A DNA stretch of 64,000 bases from the NCBI RefSeq assembly GCF_040807025.1, contig NC_090942.1:199324247-199388246 (forward strand), written 5' to 3'. Origin of the DNA: Struthio camelus (Eukaryota > Chordata > Aves > Struthioniformes > Struthionidae). Under the pieces are notes generated by a model. That model made no database searches and was not told the origin of the DNA. It saw only the letters and a list, made by a program, of their open reading frames with translations. This document shows, piece by piece, positions 61,019-64,000 of the stretch (position 1 is its first letter; each line of letters begins with the position of its first letter). A program made the translations under genes and the position numbers.

Positions 61019-64000
61019 CTTCTTCTTTTTTCCTTCCTTCTTGTCAGCGTCCACCCAGTTTTTCCACCTCTTCATTTAAAACCAGTCTGAATTTACACTG
61101 TGATGCCGGGAGCAGAACGAAGCTGAAGCCCAGAGCTCCGCGACGTCACTGCCACGAAAGGGCAGCAGTGCCCGTTGCTGCAGTGCGACTCCAAGGAAGC
61201 TGCTGCAGGGGAGTCGCTCGGAGGCAGGCCACCGCTTCTGCTCAGGTGCGTGTTGATACAGCACGCTACCTACGGAGCAAATACACTGTGCTCATGCACC
61301 CCAAGCACCACACATACACATGGATTGATTCAGAAATGTAACCAGATCTCTCAGGATCGCAAACAGCAAGGCTGCTTCTTACATCCAGGTTGCAGGTCCC
61401 ATGGTTGTGCAATAGTCACTGCCATGGGGCTGAAAGACAGTATGATTGATGTATGGAATTCTTTCTCAGGTGATAACTATTTTTCAAAAATTGCAAGTAC
61501 GCTGTCATACCATTGCAGTCACAGCTTTTCCTTGAATCAAAACTTGTAATCTCAGTTATAATCAGCTGTTGCTAATATAGGGTAGGATATTCCTAATAAT
61601 TTTGCTGCTTGCCATTTTAAGCGTTAAGTGAACAGTATGACTACACACTATGTATGTACTCCACATCTTCATAATGTATATATGGAGCCACAACCTCTGT
61701 CCAGCCTTTCTTACAGAACGGTTTTGCACTTGAGCTAAGCAGGGGATTGGAAGCATATGGTTACAAGAAAGGAGCATGCTATACTGCAAGGACATGGCTA
61801 GTTGCTTTATTGTTAAGATTTAATTCATTCCATTACCTAAGCTTTCCCTTTAAAAATATAATCTCAGCCTGTCTGCTCGGACAGATAACCTAAAGGAGGA
61901 AAATGAGTCTGAATCGAAATGGCTTGAGTGTCACCAGGAAACTGGTAGCAAAATCTTTAAAACGATTCCACAACCAAATGACAGCGTTTTCACTGCTTGC
62001 ACTTGAATGGCAGAAATTGTAGAAGAGGTTTGGCTAATTAGCCTAAGCACTGCTGAAGTTTTGATTGGAACTGAGGCCATGTGAGATAGTGGCAGTTAAC
62101 ACTCAAATTTCTGACGTCGAGGAATGAAGAACTGGAAAACCTCATCTTCCCAATGAAAAGCAAGGCTTGAAGGAGGGAAGAAAAAGAGAGAAATCATATG
62201 AAAAATGCCGGTTCCTTTGAAAATCCAAAAGCACAACTTAATTATTTCTCACAACTTCCCCCATTATTTGAACCTCTTACACTGCTACACCTATAGAAAA
62301 AGTAAGCCACTGAAAATATGACTACTGAAAAATAAAATGAAAATAAACGACACAAAATACCGGTAGACTTAGAGTTTGCAAGAACTGTAAAATACTGCTT
62401 AAAGAATCAAACACATATTTCATAAATACAAAAAATTATGGTTCACCTTCTCTCTTGTAAGCCAAAGAAATGGAATGCCCAGTCCACTAAGAGTAAGATA
62501 AAATAATTAGGTGTTTTGTCACTCTTCAGCTCTTCATATCTGCAAGTGGCACTGAAAATGTTTACAAGTGTCAGCCACCAGGACCAGAAGTTCGTTTTTC
62601 TAAACATGAAAGGTGAGCTTCTTCCCTGCCTCCTAGATGGGAACTTCTATGTCAGGTTTCACAGAATAGTGCCAACTCTTATAGTTCACAGGTATTCCAC
62701 CATATTGCCTCTTTCCCCTATTTTTAAACTGAAAAATTGGAGCAGGATTAGAGCTATCTTAAACCCCACCTCGGGCATTATACAGTTCTCCTTTGATAGT
62801 GATTTAAACAAAAAATCAGCATGAACTCACATTCAGGGAGAAACCTCTTCTGAAGGTTTCTTCAACCTCCCCCCAGAAAACCTAAGTAAGGGGCATTTGA
62901 ACCCTTAACATTCCACCATTAGTCTTCCAGTCTTGGCATTAAAAAAGGCCTTTGTGGCCTCGGATTGTAACTTGAGCCTGCCAGGACTGGCAAACTGAAG
63001 AGGTGAGTTTAGTTCACTGGCCCTCAAAACTGGGGAGCGAAGATCTACTTTTCTACACTGCTTTTCCATCATCTACTTCTCCCATGGCTCCACCATATTG
63101 TGCCGTGCAGCTTCAGTACCTCCCCTACAAATAATTAAACTGTGTTTGTGTAAAATGCAGAACGGGATACGCGGCGGTAAGGCTTGATTAGCTCTTCATC
63201 ATCTGTTTAACCCGTGTCTGTCCCCTGTGCACGCTGCCACCTGTAGGTCTACACGTAGACTGTGAGCTCCTCCACTGCGAGGCTGAACCCTAGCCGACTC
63301 TGAAGCCCAGCTGAAGCCCAGCGCATGCTTGCGGAGCAGGGTACAGAACAATCTGCTCAGGAGGTTACCTGCTTTGCTCTTCAGAGCACAAAGTGGCTCA
63401 TTAAGAGAACAGCAGCTATTTAGCTTTACAAAAGGAAGACAGAGAGGACACAATTGCTCTATATTAATACACGTCAGGAAGGGAATAATAAAGTCAAAAA
63501 CCAAAGCCAGAAGAAGAATAAATGGCAATAACCAACCATGAGAAATAACAAGGTGGAAATTAGGTTCTAACCAGCAGCACAATGAATTTCTAGAGCAGTC
63601 TTTTGGGGGGGGGGGGGGAGGGATCTGCAAAAAAATCCATTTAGAGAACTCCCTGTCAGATGGGCTGGTTTCCTGCAGACAGCATGCGATGAGGAGGCTC
63701 CCTCTTTTTACTATACTCTTTAATAAAAAGTATTTTAATACATCATAAAGTAGTAAGATTGCAACCAGAGCACTCCTTCCACACAAAGCTGATTTGGACC
63801 TTAAAAGCTGTAAACCTGTAAGTGCCACAATTGTGCCCTTCCCAAATTATAAGACAAAATAGATTTTGTGATGCAAGCGGTGAAAAAAACATGTAAAATA
63901 TAATCCCAAGTGCACAAAGCCATAGGACCTTTTAAAATTTGCCCTAAAGCATTGATAAACCTATAAAATGAAGTGACGATAGTAACTGCTCGCTAATCAT
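61019..64000. other. Right flank, AT-rich, no exon recognised
   Basis: No splice-bounded exon was recognised. On the minus strand AATAAA occurs at 61811-61806, and the long frame at 63199-63828 reads through the G14 tract as six prolines. By human gene order, the 3' end of USPL1 should approach from this side on the minus strand, so part of this may be its 3' UTR. Confidence 0.5.
63605..63622. repeat. G14 tract followed by AGGG
   Basis: An uninterrupted G14 run (63605-63618), then A and GGG. It can form a G-quadruplex on the plus strand and is prone to length errors in sequencing. Confidence 0.85.

Noticed and set aside
1-64000. CRISPR arrays, operons, riboswitches, phage or plasmid features
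   Set aside because: The window is vertebrate nuclear DNA with spliced genes and LINEs. No regularly spaced direct repeats or prokaryotic gene organisation were seen.

Overview
This window is vertebrate nuclear DNA, almost certainly from a bird. The interspersed repeats are CR1 LINEs, and one ends in the ATTCTGTG octamer tail typical of avian CR1. The one multi-exon gene has compact introns, and no mammalian-type SINE or L1 was seen. There is nothing prokaryotic here (no operons, CRISPR arrays or IS elements).

The one protein-coding gene I can prove is a complete, intact ALOX5AP (5-lipoxygenase-activating protein, FLAP) on the minus strand. Its five coding exons lie between 53906 (start codon) and 44802 (end of stop codon). 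All introns are GT-AG, with phases 1, 2, 1, 2, and the spliced CDS is 486 nt (161 codons plus stop), the length of human FLAP. A plausible polyadenylation signal lies at 44097-44092. A PU.1/ETS-like GAGGAAGT motif lies about 60 bp upstream of the ATG. Several residues that line the ligand and inhibitor pocket in human FLAP differ here (24, 28, 61-63).

Upstream of ALOX5AP, two intact tRNA genes lie on the plus strand: tRNA-Asn(GTT) at 60629-60702 and tRNA-Val(AAC) at 60938-61010. Each has a T-run Pol III terminator, and both sit in a CpG-rich block.

Layout. 1-10.08 kb: AT-rich intergenic DNA. 10.09-11.14 kb: old antisense CR1. 16.0-17.58 kb: young sense CR1 with a long RT open frame and an internal in-frame duplication. 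19.37-20.69 kb: compositionally odd, possibly LTR-derived block (low confidence). 23.69-25.23 kb: antisense CR1 joined 5'-to-5' to a sense CR1 tail. 29.15-29.57 kb: old antisense CR1 fragment. 35.80-35.88 kb: short ancient repeat fragment. The rest of 1-44 kb is a gene desert with no recognisable exon. 44.1-53.97 kb: ALOX5AP. 54-59.4 kb: its upstream flank. 59.46-61.02 kb: CpG-rich tRNA block. 61-64 kb: AT-rich flank, possibly the 3' end of a minus-strand neighbour.

From my memory of human chromosome 13 gene order (USPL1 - ALOX5AP - MEDAG), USPL1 should lie just beyond the right edge and MEDAG beyond the left edge; no exon of either was recognised here. I found no convincing novel biological system. 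The points most worth a second look are the FLAP pocket substitutions, the rearranged CR1 copies, the tRNA pair, and a few structural or compositional oddities.
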